From Candidatus Eiseniibacteriota bacterium (GTDB lineage: Bacteria; Eisenbacteria; RBG-16-71-46; CAIMUX01), in assembly GCA_016712505.1 (NCBI GenBank), contig JADJQY010000003.1, positions 1 to 60,085 on the forward strand: a stretch of DNA of 60,085 nucleotides. Reading direction: 5' to 3'. Positions 38,124-45,969 of the stretch are shown in pieces (positions within the stretch are counted from its first letter, which is position 1; each line of letters begins with the position of its first letter). A program made the position numbers and the translations under genes. A model generated the notes under the pieces. It ran no database searches, had not been told where the DNA came from, and saw only the letters and a program-made list of their open reading frames with translations.

Positions 38124-39619
38124 ATGACGCACGGACGTGAGAAGTCGGACAGGGTCGTAGTACCGAGGAAGTCGCCGAACAACGCCGGCACACCGGCCGC
38201 GGAGGTGATGGAGGAAAGGACCCTGGCCAAGGGGAACTCGCGAGAGCGTAACGCGCCCCGGACGCAGAGCCGGACATGCACGCAAAGCGCGCTCTTGCGG
38301 GTACGTCGAGCAGCGAAGAGGGACAGGAAACAGCGCTTCACTGCGCTCCTGCACCACATCTACGACATCGAGCACTTGCGGCTCGCCTACCTCGCACTGA
38401 AGAGGATGCGGCAGCGGGGATCGACGGTGAGACGTGGAGGTGCTACGGCGAGCGCCTGGAGGACAACCTCCGGGACTTGTCCATGCGTCTACGAAGCGGG
38501 GCGTACCGGGCCAAGCCGGTCCGTAGAGCGTACATCCCGAAGGCGGACGGGCGGCAGCGGCCGCTCGGTGTGCCCGTACTGGAAGACAAGATCGTCCAGA
38601 GGGCCACCGTCGAGGTGTTGAATGCGATCTACGAGCCCGACTTTCTCGGCTTCTCGTACGGATTTCGGCAGGGACGCAGCCAGCACCACGCGCTGGACGC
38701 TCTCTCTGTCGCTCTCTGGTCCAAGAAGGTGAACTGGGTGCTCGATGCGGACATCCGCAGCTTCTTCGACACGATGAAGCACGAATGGATCGTGAAATTC
38801 CTCGAGCACCGTGTCGCGGACGAGCGCGTCGTGCGGCTGGTCCAGAAGTGGCTCAGCGCCGGCGTCCTCGAGGACGGACAGCGTACATGCAGCGACGAAG
38901 GTGCCGTCCAGGGAGGGAGCATCAGCCCCCTCCTGGCCAACATCTATCTCCACTACGTGTTCGACCTGTGGGCCCTACGATGGCGGGAGCAGCCAGGCCG
39001 CGGCGAGATGATCGTCGTGCGCTACGCTGATGACTTCGTCGTGGGGTTTGAGCACGAGCGGGACGCCCTCGCATTTCAGGCCGAGCTACGCGAGAGGCTC
39101 GCGACCTTCGGACTGGAGCTTCACCCTGACAAGACGCGGATCCTCGAGTTCGGCCGCTTCGCGGCGAGCAACCGGACGCGTCGCGGCCAGGGCAAGCCGG
39201 AGACATTCGATTTCCTCGGCTTTACGCATATATGCGGCAAGTCGAGGCGAGGACGCTTCATGGTGCGACGGAAGACGATGAAGACGCGGTTTCGAGCGAA
39301 GCTCAGCGCGGTCAAGGCCGAGCTGCGGCGACGTCTCACCAAACCGATCCCTGAGCAAGGTGAATACCTGCGCGCGGTGTTGACCGGGCACATGCGCTAT
39401 TACGGCGTACCCGACAACATCACCGCGCTCAGCAGTTTTCGCCACCAGCTCCGGTGGTACTGGGGACGTGCTCTACGAAGACGCGGCAACACCCGCGTCT
39501 TACCCTGGAGCGCGATCAACCGCCACGTCGCCCGCTGGCTCCCTCATCCGCACATCTACCACCCCTGGCCCGCCCAGCGACTACGCGTCAAAACCCAAGG
39601 CAGGAGCCCGGTGCGGTAG
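38124..39619 (+). pseudogene. Group II intron reverse transcriptase/maturase, one frameshift
   Basis: From ATG at 38124 the frame reads KSDRVVVPRKSPNNAGTPAA, then RFTALLHHIYDIEHLRLAYL and ALKR. At about 38,402 one added G moves it into DAAAGIDGETWRCYGERLED and the rest. RT motifs follow: AYIPKADGRQRPLGVPVLED, DADIRSFFDTMKHEW, VQGGSISPLLANIYLHYV, the catalytic VVRYADDFVVGF and LELHPDKTRILEFGRFA. A maturase/thumb domain comes next, ending WLPHPHIYHPWPA. The stop codon lies inside intron domain V, as in related IIC introns. No Cas1 fusion and no cas1 neighbour exist, so this is a mobile-intron RT, not a spacer-acquisition RT. Confidence 0.85.
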
Positions 39620-39676
39620 TGCCGCACGCCGGGATCTGTGGAGGGGGTGGTCAGCAATGACCATCCCTACTCCAAC
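39604..39676 (+). ncRNA. Group II intron domains V and VI
   Basis: Domain V: GAGCCCGGTGCGG, loop TAGT, then CCGCACGCCGGGATCTG, the 34-nt hairpin that forms the ribozyme core. Domain VI: GGAGGGGGTGGTCA, tetraloop GCAA, TGACCATCCCTACTCC, with an unpaired A near the 3' end that can serve as branch point, ending AAC at 39,676. Confidence 0.75.
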
Positions 39677-40207
39677 TAAAGGAAGGGAGGAGGGGGCGGG
39701 GATCGCGCTACCTGTCCTACGGGACAGGTCATGCTTCAATGGGGCCTCCCTAAAGGAAGGGAGGAGGGCTGCGCCATCTTCCCCAGCTTCTCCAGCGGCT
39801 GCACGCTTCAATGGGGCCTCCCTAAAGGAAGGGAGGAGGGCACGATCGCCGCGATCTCGCACGGCCGATCGTCGTTGGGCTTCAATGGGGCCTCCCTAAA
39901 GGAAGGGAGGAGGGGGGTTGTGGCGTGCACCTGTACTCGTCGGAGGTGGTGGGCTTCAATGGGGCCTCCCTAAAGGAAGGGAGGAGGGGCCTGCAAGCGT
40001 CGCTTAACAGCGGTGCCCGCCTGGCTTCAATGGGGCCTCCCTAAAGGAAGGGAGGAGGGGCCCCACCATCGCCAGCGCCGCCGCCACGGCGGAGGGGCTT
40101 CAATGGGGCCTCCCTAAAGGAAGGGAGGAGGGGGCGCTGGCGAGGGCGAGGGCGGCGGCGTTCAGTTCTGCGCTTCAATGGGGCCTCCCTAAAGGAAGGG
40201 AGGAGGG
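39677..40207 (-). CRISPR. CRISPR array, left part (7 full repeats plus a half repeat)
   Basis: The 36-nt repeat starts GCTTCAATGGGGCCTCCC and ends TAAAGGAAGGGAGGAGGG on the plus strand. Full copies start at 39733, 39805, 39879, 39953, 40024, 40097 and 40172. A half repeat (second 18 nt) at 39,677-39,694 abuts the group II intron. Spacers are about 35-40 nt. CCTCCC and GGGAGG can form a hairpin. Read on the minus strand the repeat ends ATTGAAGC, a typical 8-nt crRNA 5' handle, so transcription from the right is preferred, with this as the distal end. The array continues at 42,946 beyond an IS21 element. Confidence 0.93.
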
Positions 40208-40310
40208 TTGTCGGCTCTCACCAGCATGGGACCCCACCTTCTCACCACCATGGGACCCCGTCTTCTCACCACCATTCCCCCCTACCGCTCTACCCTGCGT
40301 GACGCTCTCC

Positions 40311-41099
40311 TTATCGCCGCCTCCGCGACCGCGGTCCACTTTTCGGCGCGCGCGTGAGCGACGGTTTCTGGCGGGCCCGGTAGGACTCGCCCTCGATCAC
40401 CAGGTCGTAGGCGTTGCTGGTGAAGCGGTCGATCGCCGCCTGGGCGCGGACCGGGTCGGCGAAGGTCGCCAGCCACTCGTCGGGGCCGCGGTTCGAGGTG
40501 ACGATGATCGATCCCTGGCGGTGGCGCTCGGTGAAGATCTCGAAGGCGTCGCGGCTCTCGAGGGTGTCCATCGCGTCGAGGCCGAAGTCGTCGATGATCA
40601 GGAGGTCGACGGCGAGGATCTTGCGCAGCTCGGCCTCGTGGGTGTTGTCGAGGCGAGCGTGCCGCAGGCTCTTCAGCAATCGATCGGCTCGACAGGCGAG
40701 GACGGTGTGACCGCGGCGGCAGGCGATGTTACCGAGGGCGTGGGCGAGGAAGGTCTTGCCGACGCCGACCGGGCCGACGATCGCCACGTGGGCAGCCGCC
40801 TCGAGGAAGCGCAGCGAGCAGAGCTCGGTCCACAGCTCCAGATCGTAGTGGACGTTGCTCGACGGGTCCCAGCTCTCCAGCTGCTGATCGGGGTCGAGGT
40901 GGGCCCGCTGCGCGCGGAGCTGGGCCGAGATCCCGTCGCGGCGGCTCACCTCGTCGGTCAGGATCATCAGCAGGAAGTCCTGGTGCGGGATCTTCTGCTG
41001 CCGCGCGAGCGTGAGGCGATCGGGGAGCGTGTCGAGCAGCGGCCCGAGCTTGAGGCGCTTGAGGGTGGACTTGAGGTCGGGTGAGATGACGTCGATCAT
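40311..41099 (-). CDS. istB: IstB-type ATPase of the IS21 element
   Basis: 262 residues. Walker A GPVGVGKTFLAHALGN, Walker B VDLLIIDDFGLDAMD and sensor SIIVTSNRGPDEW identify the AAA+ helper ATPase. A helical N-terminal domain precedes it (LKRLKLGPLLDTLPDRLTLA). It selects the target and stimulates the IstA transposase. The ATG overlaps the istA TGA (ATGA), so translation is coupled. The frame is intact. Confidence 0.92.
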   Translation of the reverse strand: MIDVISPDLKSTLKRLKLGPLLDTLPDRLTLARQQKIPHQDFLLMILTDEVSRRDGISAQLRAQRAHLDPDQQLESWDPSSNVHYDLELWTELCSLRFLEAAAHVAIVGPVGVGKTFLAHALGNIACRRGHTVLACRADRLLKSLRHARLDNTHEAELRKILAVDLLIIDDFGLDAMDTLESRDAFEIFTERHRQGSIIVTSNRGPDEWLATFADPVRAQAAIDRFTSNAYDLVIEGESYRARQKPSLTRAPKSGPRSRRRR

Positions 41100-42680
41100 G
41101 ATGGCTCTCTTTCTTGGATGGTCTTCTGGACAGGATCTCGCAGGGCGTAGAGCGCCGGCGGCCGCAGGAATCTCGCCGGCGGTGCGGGCCTCGGCGGCTC
41201 GGTCGGTGGCGGCGATACGTCGCGCTCGACCATCGTCCGCAGGCGCCTCAGGCTCAGCATGTCGTGGGCGAGCGCGACCTCGCAGCAGCGATCGACGCGC
41301 TCGTCGCCGAAGCGGCGGGCGAGGCCGAGGAGCCCGTGGACGGCCCGCATCTTGGTCCACGGCAGCGGCAGGGTGAAGAGGCGCCGGGCGAAGGCGCCGA
41401 TGGCAGGGCCGCGCTCGTCGGCCTGCTTCTGCAAAAACTCGATGTCACGCATCGCGTACGCTCGTTTCTCCTGGGGGAAGTCGGTGGGATCGGTGCGCCG
41501 CTGGCCAGGTTCCAGGCGCTCGCACTGCCGGATGAGCCGGCCCCATGGGTCGTAGAAGCGGACGATCTTTCGATCGACGCGCACCCGCAGCGTCCAGCCG
41601 ATCGTCCGCGTCGGCATCGTGTAGAGGGCGCGCTCGACCTGCACGAAGTGATCGCGGCCGACCTTCGGCGAGACCCACTTCGGCACGTCGAAGGGGCGGA
41701 GGGCGGCGGCAGCAGGGCCGGCGCCTCGACATTCAAGAAGTGCTCGCGCGGCATCCTCCCGGTGGTGCCGTGGCGCCGCGCACCGTACTCGTCGCGCGAC
41801 CAGCGGAGCGCCCGCTCGCGCGCCGCCGCGAGGTCACGCAGGCGCTCTCCGGCGAAGCAGTCGTCGCGGACGTCGCGGATCGCCCGCTCGACCCGCGCCT
41901 TGTCCTGGGGCTTTCGCACCCGCGCGGTGTCGACGACGAAGCCGCGCGCCTGCGCGTACTCCTGGAAGGACGGGTTCAGGAGCGGCTCGGTCAGGTCGGC
42001 GCGCTGGACCACCGCCTTCAGGTTGTCGACGATGAGCGCGCGAAAGACCCCGCCGTAGAAGGCCCAGGCGGCCTCGCAGGCGGCGATGACCTCCTCCGTG
42101 GTCTCGCGCTCGAGGACATGGACGAAGCGGTAGCGCGAGACGTTGGGGGTGAAGACGATGACCTTGAGCAGCCGGCGCTTGCCGTGCTCGTCGGGCTCGG
42201 TGAAGCCGACGCTGCCGGGATCGACCTGGAGCTCCTCACCGGGCGCACCGTCGACGACGGGGACCGTCGCCGCCTTCTTGCCGAAGCCGAGCTCCTGGAC
42301 GGCGAAGCGGTGCAGCGTCGCGTAGGGCGGCGGACGGCCCTTCCTCTGCAAGAGCTTGCGGATCTTGGTCAAGCGCAGGCCGTCCTTGATGTGCTCGTCG
42401 ATGAATGCGCGTTGGGCCTCGCAGGCCCCCCAGCCGTCGCCATGGGCGTGCACCGGCGGCTGCTTGAGCTCGGCGATGACGGCGTCGACGAGCTCGTCGC
42501 TTGAGCCGCTGCTCGGGCCCACCGCCAGCGACGAGGCCCCGCGCCTCCGCGACCCGCAGGTAGCGTCGGACCGTCTTGGGGTCGAGCCCGACCTGGGCGG
42601 CGATCCGCTTTGGGGATCCCCAGGGCCCAGAGCCGCAGAATTTCCTTGATCTCGATCATCGTGACCTCTCGGTACGCCAT
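41096..42680 (-). pseudogene. istA: IstA-type transposase of the IS21 element, frameshifted
   Basis: Start MAYREVTMIEIKEILRLWAL followed by GIPK (HTH). After a frame change near 42,600 the DDE catalytic region reads GEELQVDPGSVGFTEPD (first D), RALIVDNLKAVV (second D) and FVVDTARVRKPQDKARVERA (ends before the E). A second change near 41,700 leads to VPKWVSPKVGRDHFVQVERA and a stop at 41,096. Two single-base breaks interrupt an otherwise full-length IstA (about 528 residues). If real, the element is immobile; homopolymer errors are the simpler reading. Confidence 0.8.
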
Positions 42681-42945
42681 GTCTCCTCCGGCGCCGGCAG
42701 CTCGGCCGGTCGCCGGAGATGGGTGGTACCCGCTCGGTCACGCAGGGGGGAAAGGCGGTGAGAAACCTGAGACCCCGGAGGGGGGAAAGGTGGTGAGAAA
42801 CTCAGGTCTCAGGGGGGAAAGGTGGTGAGAAAGTGAGGGGCCCTCGAGGGGGAAAGGTGGTGAGAAAATGGGCCCGGGAGGGGGGATTTTTGGTGAGAAC
42901 TGACAGGGTCGAGTACGGCCGGCTGCCCAGCGACGGTGAGCCGTT

Positions 42946-44138
42946 GCTTCAATGGGGCCTCCCTAAAGGAAGGGAGGAGGGCTGGACCGACCGCCCCATG
43001 GAGGAGCGCCGCACGATGACGCTTCAATGGGGCCTCCCTAAAGGAAGGGAGGAGGGGGCGGGTGTAGGGCGAGGGCGTCGTGTACGGTGAAGCCATGCTT
43101 CAATGGGGCCTCCCTAAAGGAAGGGAGGAGGGCTGGAGACGGCGGGCAGCCTCTTCGGGGGCTCGCGGGGCTTCAATGGGGCCTCCCTAAAGGAAGGGAG
43201 GAGGGGGGGCCGAGGGCGACCGGCTTGCTAGGCGTGGTGATGCTTCAATGGGGCCTCCCTAAAGGAAGGGAGGAGGGAAGGATGACATGGCCGCCAACGT
43301 CGCGACGTCGCCGCTTCAATGGGGCCTCCCTAAAGGAAGGGAGGAGGGGTGCCCTGCCGAGGGCGGAGCACGCGAGCAAAGGCTGGCTTCAATGGGGCCT
43401 CCCTAAAGGAAGGGAGGAGGGCTCTTTCGCCGCGGTGGAGCGCGTCGTCGATGGAGCGGCTTAATGGGGCCTCCCTAAAGGAAGGGAGGAGGGGCCCGTC
43501 ATGCCAGCACGACGGCCAAACAGAGGTCGGCTTCAATGGGGCCTCCCTAAAGGAAGGGAGGAGGGCTCCTACTCCTGCGACCACGGCCACGAGGAGCAGT
43601 ACGCTTCAATGGGGCCTCCTAAAGGAAGGGAGGAGGGGAGGCGGCCGGCAATCGACCGTAGGTACTCCTCTCCGCTTCAATGGGGCCTCCCTAAAGGAAG
43701 GGAGGAGGGGCTGCACGGCCGCGTTAAGAGCCTCAAGTTTTACACGCCGCTTCAATGGGGCCTCCCTAAAGGAAGGGAGGAGGGGGACGATCGGGATCTC
43801 GACCCGACGCAGATCCACGTCGCTTCAATGGGGCCTCCCTAAAGGAAGGGAGGAGGGACCCGCTTGCGGCGCTTCTGCACCGTGGAGTTGAAGATGCTTC
43901 AATGGGGCCTCCCTAAAGGAAGGGAGGAGGGACCAGACGCCGCCGTGTAGAGCTCGTCGTCGAACCCGCTTCAATGGGGCCTCCCTAAAGGAAGGGAGGA
44001 GGGGGGATTCGACCAAGAGCGCCTGCGACCTCAAAAAGATCGCTTCAATGGGGCCTCCCTAAAGGAAGGGAGGAGGGGCTACGACTCGACCTTCGGCGGC
44101 CAGACGCTGCTCAAGCTTCAATGGGGCCTCCCTAAAGG
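42946..44138 (-). CRISPR. CRISPR array, right part (16 full repeats plus a degenerate end repeat)
   Basis: Copies of the 36-nt repeat start at 42946, 43021, 43097, 43170, 43242, 43313, 43386, 43459 (35 nt, one C lost), 43530, 43603 (35 nt, one C lost), 43674, 43749, 43822, 43896, 43968 and 44042. The last copy at 44,115-44,138 keeps GCTTCAATGGGGCCTCCC and TAAAGG, then diverges. The first spacer (from 42,909) is the one cut from its repeat by the IS21 element. Orientation is inferred from the ATTGAAGC handle on the minus strand, which would put a leader to the right; a degenerate right-end repeat argues the other way. Confidence 0.93.
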
Positions 44139-44224
44139 GGAGATCCCCGGCAAACCGGAGATCGAGGGCTAGGGGGTCTTGCGGGGCTTCTACGCCGGAC
44201 TTCGGTACCCGCGAAAAATACCTT

Positions 44225-44242
44225 GGGCACACTCCGGGCGCA
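44225..44242. other. Possible left attachment site of the integrated element
   Basis: GGGCACACTCCGGGCGCA here matches GGGCACACTGCGGGCACA at 59,946-59,963 in direct orientation with two mismatches. The right copy lies at the integrase gene start, where attachment sites are common. The match is short and imperfect. Confidence 0.3.
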
Positions 44243-44299
44243 AGGGTAAAATCTCCCTCGCCCCTCCTCCCCCTACCTCGCCCCCGATTCTGGGGGCAC

Positions 44300-44375
44300 G
44301 GGTTTCAACACGGGGGAGGCTGGGGCCTTGCACCGGCCGGCCGGATCGAGGGAGCATCGGGGCGTGTTGAAACCC
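44300..44375. repeat. 13-bp inverted repeat
   Basis: GGGTTTCAACACG (44,300-44,312) and CGTGTTGAAACCC (44,363-44,375) are exact inverted copies 50 bases apart. This could be a recombinase or repressor site at the left end of the element. Confidence 0.55.
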
Positions 44376-44414
44376 CAAACAGAACCCTCCTCCTCTGAAC
44401 CCCCACCCCCCTAC

Positions 44415-44675
44415 ATGCGGGTCTCCATCCGCACCCTCACGGGCACCCTGGAGATCACCGCCCCCGCCTGCTCGATCACGGTCGATCCGCCGATCACGGT
44501 CCCCACGGAGATCCGCGGCGAGCTTCACTACGTCATGAAGCGCACCTCGCAGGTGCGCGTGGTGTGGCGCGGGCCGCGGAGCGGGGATCTCGCAATCTCC
44601 TACCTCTACAAGAACGCGGGCCAGCTCGCGGAGGTCCTCGCCCGGACCGCGCAGGCGGGAGGTGTCATCGAGTAG
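44415..44675 (+). CDS. Small hypothetical protein at the left end of the integrated element
   Basis: 86 residues, starting MRVSIRTLTGTLEITAPACS and mostly beta-strand-like, with a helical end (KNAGQLAEVLARTAQAGGV). An ATG 29 codons upstream would add Pro/Ser-rich sequence without similarity to the rest. No signal peptide or membrane segment. It stands alone, convergent with the J-domain operon. No family recognised. Confidence 0.45.
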   Translation: MRVSIRTLTGTLEITAPACSITVDPPITVPTEIRGELHYVMKRTSQVRVVWRGPRSGDLAISYLYKNAGQLAEVLARTAQAGGVIE

Positions 44676-44677
44676 CC

Positions 44678-44744
44678 GGTCCACAAGTGGACCATCGAGG
44701 TGGTCCACAAGTACGGCTCTTTTTATAAAGGGCCACTTGTGGAC
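44678..44744. repeat. Paired palindromes GGTCCAC/GTGGACC with AT-rich core
   Basis: GGTCCACAAGTGGACC (44,678-44,693) is a compact palindrome. A second begins GGTCCACAAG at 44,702, has a CTCTTTTTATAAAG core and ends CTTGTGGACC at 44,744. A related copy is at 57,155-57,199 inside the primase-helicase gene. Confidence 0.7.
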
Positions 44745-44767
44745 CGGCCTCTACACATGAGGACTAA

Positions 44768-44801
44768 CCGGGCTGGGGGAGAGATCTCCCGGCCCTTTTT
44801 G
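44768..44801. terminator. Intrinsic terminator between convergent genes
   Basis: CCGGGCTGGGGGAGA and TCTCCCGGCCC form a stem of more than 8 pairs followed by TTTTTG on the plus strand, downstream of the gene at 44,415. On the minus strand it lies just after the stop of 44,811-44,999. Confidence 0.65.
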
Positions 44802-44810
44802 TGTGCTCAC

Positions 44811-44999
44811 TCACCACGGTAGCCAACCGGCAAAATCTGCCGCGATGAGAGCTAGACCTACATCGGCGCACACGAGGGCTAGGACATAGCGGGACCAGCT
44901 CGGGCGCGGTGGCGGGCTCGCCCATGCGGTGATCCCGCGGCGAGTCTCCTCCGCGATCCATGCCCGATCGAGGGCCTCACCCGTCGTCGCGGAAATCAT
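44811..44999 (-). CDS. Small membrane protein
   Basis: 62 residues, beginning MISATTGEALDRAWIAEE, with one C-terminal hydrophobic segment, YVLALVCADVGLALIAADFA, ending GWLPW. Last gene of a five-gene minus-strand operon; its ATG overlaps the preceding stop (ATGA). No family recognised. Confidence 0.5.
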   Translation of the reverse strand: MISATTGEALDRAWIAEETRRGITAWASPPPRPSWSRYVLALVCADVGLALIAADFAGWLPW

Positions 45000-45214
45000 T
45001 CATCCCCCCGCGAGATAGCTCCCGCCGCACGGCGAAAAGCGATCCAAAAAGCCGGGCCGCTCAAAAGGGCGAGCCCGGCGATAGTCAGAATGCCCGGGGA
45101 CATTTTCTCGCTGTCATAAATGTAGCCGAGTACGATCGAGGTGATCGCCCCTATTACCTGTAGGATCGACACGACCGCTAGCGGTCGATCGCTCGCCCTC
45201 GGCTCGCTGGTCAT
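44996..45214 (-). CDS. Small two-helix membrane protein
   Basis: 72 residues with two hydrophobic segments, AVVSILQVIGAITSIVLGYI and ILTIAGLALLSGPAFWIAF, and charged ends; the second is followed by RRAAGAISRGDE. ATGA overlaps couple it to both neighbours. The layout is holin-like, but small size and two helices are not specific, so the role is open. Confidence 0.5.
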   Translation of the reverse strand: MTSEPRASDRPLAVVSILQVIGAITSIVLGYIYDSEKMSPGILTIAGLALLSGPAFWIAFRRAAGAISRGDE

Positions 45215-45711
45215 ACCGTATCCCGCACGATATCTGAGGGAGCCTCGATCGGCCCCGTAGCCCCGTGATCCACGGGGCAGGGCTGCCCCGGTTTGCAGTC
45301 AGCCGGGACCGGCTCAGGTGCGGGATCGCAGGGACCATGGAGTAGGGCTATCGCTAAGAGGATCAAGATCCCTGCTACGATAACAAAAATGGCCCGTAGG
45401 GGCGATTTCTCGACCTCAGGCGATTGTGATGTGAGATTTTCGTTAGTCATGACTGCACATACCTTACCGACGCATTCATAAATGCGCCATGTGTACCGAA
45501 TTGGTGGACCATCATTCGGGATCCCCTCGATCGCTCTAGGGTCGCTGAAATCAAAGACGAGCGGGCCAATTTTCATTGGCCCTCGCGCCCACTCCTCGCC
45601 TGCTAGAGCTGCCTCCATGGCCTCCCATAGGCGCACACCACGGGAGGGATCGGTATTCTCCAGATAACCGAGCAACGCGGATAAGACAAAAACAAAGAAT
45701 TCCGGCTTCAT
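45211..45711 (-). CDS. Membrane protein with Pro/Cys-rich tail
   Basis: 166 residues. The N-terminal 90 residues resemble those of the next upstream gene: ALLGYLENTDPSRGVRLWEA here and TILGHLGCVDRERGQALWDA there, so the two are probably paralogous domains. A hydrophobic segment follows (AIFVIVAGILILLAIALLHG), then PCDPAPEPVPADCKPGQPC, a disulfide-capable tail. Directly adjacent to 45,712-45,969. Unknown function. Confidence 0.55.
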   Translation of the reverse strand: MKPEFFVFVLSALLGYLENTDPSRGVRLWEAMEAALAGEEWARGPMKIGPLVFDFSDPRAIEGIPNDGPPIRYTWRIYECVGKVCAVMTNENLTSQSPEVEKSPLRAIFVIVAGILILLAIALLHGPCDPAPEPVPADCKPGQPCPVDHGATGPIEAPSDIVRDTV

Positions 45712-45969
45712 CTATTGAAACCGCCTATAATGGAGAAAATCGGCGTAGGTCTCTGACAGCTCTAGGATGAGCGCCACCGCGCATAGAATCGTAGGATGAG
45801 ATAGATCCACAATAAAGCCTCCCCCTGCCTCGATCCGGGATCGCGATCCAATATGCCCCGCATCCGCGTGGACCATGGCATCCCATAGGGCCTGTCCACG
45901 CTCCCGATCGACGCAGCCTAAATGGCCTAAAATGGTCTCTAGGATGTAATTGGACATCGATTTGGTCAT
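45712..45969 (-). CDS. Hypothetical protein, paralogue of the N-terminus of its neighbour
   Basis: 85 residues: MTKSMSNYILETILGHLG, CVDRERGQALWDAMVHADAG, then FIVDLSHPTILCAVALILEL. This matches the N-terminal domain of the gene downstream (LGYL..D..RG..LW.AM..A, and VFDFSDPRAI versus VDLSHPTIL). Soluble. Overlaps the J-domain gene stop by ATGA. Function unknown. Confidence 0.55.
   Translation of the reverse strand: MTKSMSNYILETILGHLGCVDRERGQALWDAMVHADAGHIGSRSRIEAGGGFIVDLSHPTILCAVALILELSETYADFLHYRRFQ

Larger units (their letters stand above)
37785..39676 (+). mobile_element. Group II intron (IIC-like) with reverse transcriptase; 5' end uncertain
   Basis: The 3' end is clear. Domain V begins GAGCCCGGTGCGG and ends ACGCCGGGATCTG, followed by a domain VI hairpin (GGGGTGGTCA / TGACCATCCC) and a terminal AC at 39,676. 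The encoded protein is a group II reverse transcriptase of the IIC-type lineage. For the 5' end, GTGTCCGGGC at about 37,785 gives a normal 340-nt RNA part before the ORF; GTGCGACC at about 37,992 is an alternative. The 3' exon starts TAAAGGAAGGGAGGAGGG, exactly the second half of the CRISPR repeat. Confidence 0.65.
40209..42905 (-). mobile_element. IS21-family insertion sequence inside the CRISPR array
   Basis: A 2,697-bp element with istA and istB and imperfect terminal inverted repeats TGTC(A/G)G(C/T)TCTCACCA at both ends. It is flanked by a 4-bp duplication GGGT (40,205-40,208 and 42,906-42,909). Multiple terminal sites are visible: TCTCACCACCATGGGACC repeats at the left (40,218-40,280) and GGGGAAAGGTGGTGAGAAA repeats at the right (42,745-42,895), as usual for transposase-binding sites of IS21. 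It sits exactly at a repeat-spacer boundary. Confidence 0.88.
44139..44414. other. Array flank / possible leader and element left end
   Basis: No protein gene is seen. The stretch includes AT-richer parts (CGCGAAAAATACC near 44,212 and GGGTAAAATCTCC near 44,245) that could belong to a leader or promoter, the possible attachment sequence at 44,225, and the inverted repeat at 44,300-44,375. Confidence 0.4.

Noticed and set aside
38124..39619. Reverse transcriptase beside a CRISPR array as an RNA spacer-acquisition system
   Set aside because: No Cas1 fusion or cas1/cas2 neighbour, and the RNA domains V/VI show it belongs to a group II intron.
39454..44034. Many open frames across the CRISPR repeats with peptide repeats such as FNGASLKEGRR or LPKGREEG
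   Set aside because: They are the repeat unit itself read in six frames; no start signals or conserved domain, and the DNA is a clear array.
39695..44114. Spacers matching the adjacent integrated element (self-targeting)
   Set aside because: Reading the spacers against the element I saw no convincing match. A proper search of all 24 spacers on both strands was not possible here.
44996..45214. Firm call as holin
   Set aside because: Two membrane helices and small size alone are not specific, and the gene is not beside the wall-lytic genes.
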